A stretch of DNA of 64,000 nt. Source: Herbidospora sakaeratensis (GTDB lineage: Bacteria; Actinomycetota; Actinomycetes; Streptosporangiales; Streptosporangiaceae). Below the pieces are notes generated by a model. The model did no database searches. It saw nothing but the letters and a program-made list of their open reading frames with translations, and was not told the DNA's origin. Location: contig NZ_BBXC01000008.1 in the NCBI RefSeq assembly GCF_001570525.1, positions 124,001-188,000 on the forward strand, in the 5' to 3' direction. Shown piece after piece: positions 62,781-64,000 of the stretch; positions within the stretch are counted from its first letter, which is position 1; each line of letters opens with the position of its first letter. The translations under genes were made by a program, and so were the position numbers.

Positions 62781-62961
62781 GTGAATCCTCCCTCACCCGG
62801 TAGTCAGCCGGGCTTGTCGAGGCGCGCGGGGGTGGTGCGCGCCACCGTGCGGTCATGGCGAAACCGCCACATCCGCCGCAACGGGACGTTAGATCACTCG
62901 GTAAAGGAAAAGTAAAGTGAATGGGGGATGTTGCGAAACCGATATCGACTGATCGCCTTAC

Positions 62962-62977
62962 CGCCCTAGTCAGGGCG
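62962..62977. promoter_or_regulatory. Short inverted repeat upstream of the FAD oxidase
   Basis: CGCCCTAGTCAGGGCG: 6-base arms around AGTC, 19 bases before the oxidase start codon. It could be an operator or a leader hairpin. Nothing identifies a binder. Confidence 0.35.
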
Positions 62978-62996
62978 ATTGGTACTGTTTCGGGAT

Positions 62997-64000
62997 GTGG
63001 ACGACCTCATCTCAGCGCTGCCTCCCGGACGGGTGCTGACCGACCCCGACGTGACCGCCTCCTACGCCCGCGACCGCACGTTCCTGCAGGCCGGAGCGGT
63101 TCGCGCGGTGGTCTTGGCGGAGTCGCGCGACGACGTCGTGGCGACGATGAAATGGGCCACCGCCAACGGGGTCCCGGTGGTGCCGCGCGGCGCCGGCACG
63201 GGGCTGGCCGGAGGGGCGGTGGCGGGTGACGGGTCGATCGTCCTGTCATTGGCCCGCATGACCCAGATCGTCGAGTTGTCCCCCGCCGACGAGGTCGCGG
63301 TCGTCCAGCCGGGCGTGATCACCGCCGACCTCGACCGCGCCGCCCGCGCCCACGGGCTCATGTACGCCCCCGACCCGTCCTCCTACGAGATCTCCACGAT
63401 CGGCGGAAACCTGGCCACCAACGCCGGGGGCCTGCGCTGCGTGAAGTACGGCGTCACCCGCGACTCGGCGCTGGGCCTGGAGGTCGTGCTCGCCGACGGC
63501 CAGGTGGTCAACACCGGCCGCCGGACCATGAAGGGCGTCACCGGCTACGACCTGACCGGCCTGTTCGTCGGCTCCGAGGGCACCCTCGGCATCATCACCG
63601 AGGCCACCGTCCGGCTGCGCCGGGCCCCGGCGAAACCGCCGGTCACGGTGGCCGCCGAGTTCACCTCGTTGCGCGACGCCGCGGCGGCGGTGGCCGCGAT
63701 CATCGCGGCCGGCTGCCAGCCCTCGATGCTGGAGCTCATCGACCGCAACACCCTCGTCGCGATCGACGACTGGCGCCACATCGGCCTGGAGCCGACGACG
63801 CAGGGCATGCTGCTGGCCCAGTCCGACGCCCCCGACGGCGAGGCGGCGGCCGACCGCATGGCCGCCCTCTGCGAGGAGCACGGCGCGACGTTCGCGGCCC
63901 GGTCGACCACCCCCGAGGAGGCCGACGAGCTGATCGCGGTCCGGCGCATGGCCTACCAGGCCAAGGAGCGCCTCGGCGAGTGCCTGACCGAGGACGTCTG
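62997..64000 (+). CDS. FAD-linked oxidase, GlcD/D-lactate dehydrogenase family (3' truncated by window edge)
   Basis: Open frame from a GTG at 62997 (VDDLISALPPGRVLTDPDV) to the window end, 334 codons of an expected ~450. The PCMH-type FAD domain has VPVVPRGAGTGLAGGAVAGD, VVQPGVITADLDRAARAHG, DPSSYEISTIGGNLATNAGG and MKGVTGYDLTGLFVGSEGTLGIIT. The C-terminal oxidase domain begins near VTVAAEFTSLRDAAAAV. Such enzymes oxidise glycolate, D-lactate or related 2-hydroxy acids. An ATG two bases upstream is in another frame. Confidence 0.9.
   Translation, partial: MDDLISALPPGRVLTDPDVTASYARDRTFLQAGAVRAVVLAESRDDVVATMKWATANGVPVVPRGAGTGLAGGAVAGDGSIVLSLARMTQIVELSPADEVAVVQPGVITADLDRAARAHGLMYAPDPSSYEISTIGGNLATNAGGLRCVKYGVTRDSALGLEVVLADGQVVNTGRRTMKGVTGYDLTGLFVGSEGTLGIITEATVRLRRAPAKPPVTVAAEFTSLRDAAAAVAAIIAAGCQPSMLELIDRNTLVAIDDWRHIGLEPTTQGMLLAQSDAPDGEAAADRMAALCEEHGATFAARSTTPEEADELIAVRRMAYQAKERLGECLTEDV

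Overview
The window is high-GC actinomycete chromosome. It has many GTG and TTG starts, very high GC at third codon positions, tight ATGA/GTGA stop-start overlaps, and several large secreted multidomain glycosidases. The gene mix (GH48 and GH9 cellulases with CBM2 and Pro-Ser linkers, CebR-type operators, a PHO box, a CGNR zinc-finger regulator, a GNAT/DUF2716-like protein, a SNF2 plus SWIM pair) suggests a filamentous soil actinomycete, most likely Streptosporangiaceae (Nonomuraea-like). The family-level placement is inference. No rRNA, tRNA, CRISPR array or prophage was seen. No gene-free stretch exceeds 300 bases; the longest, about 290 bases at 48522-48810, holds a terminator and a CebR box.

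Layout. 1-4200: 3' end of a GH30-CBM13 glycosidase, an IS605-type tnpB element inserted just after its stop, a secreted beta-helix protein and a secreted ricin-type lectin. 4393-9443: a small HTH-like protein, an XRE/MmyB regulator divergent from an SDR plus aldo-keto reductase pair, then a DUF433/DUF5615 toxin-antitoxin pair lying between the intact aldo-keto reductase and the 3' remnant of a second one, and a cold-shock-like protein. 9467-18915: PaaK-like adenylate-forming enzyme, PolX, MOSC protein, alpha/beta hydrolase divergent from a CGNR regulator, Moco oxidoreductase, WS/DGAT acyltransferase and a GNAT/DUF2716-like fusion.

18861-26193 is a beta-1,4-galactan utilisation locus: LacI regulator, two ABC permeases and a binding lipoprotein on one strand, divergent from GH42 beta-galactosidase and GH53 endo-galactanase. 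Two CTGTGAAC-type operators lie in the shared intergenic region. Extracellular GH53 would cut galactan, the ABC importer would take up oligosaccharides (its ATPase is not encoded here), and cytoplasmic GH42 would release galactose.

28104-38012 is a carboxylate transport block: DUF485-ActP acetate symporter; LytS/LytTR two-component pair with a second DUF485-SSS transporter; and a DctA-type symporter divergent from a DcuS/DcuR-like pair. Near-identical palindromes precede the actP operon and lie between dctA and the sensor kinase. 38000-45562 holds HIT, WYL and VOC proteins, acyl-CoA dehydrogenase and MaoC hydratase, a Pit phosphate transporter with its DUF47 partner behind a three-unit PHO box, a beta-helix membrane protein and a small helical protein.

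45700-51273 is a cellulase pair, each gene behind a perfect TGGGAGCGCTCCCA box and followed by strong hairpins. 51323-52826 holds three uncharacterised membrane proteins. 52823-58967 is a head-to-head locus: DUF4132 protein plus small partner against SNF2 helicase plus SWIM protein. It is the best candidate in the window for an uncharacterised system. The window ends with a DagK-type lipid kinase, a secreted M6 metalloprotease and the 5' part of a GlcD-like FAD oxidase.
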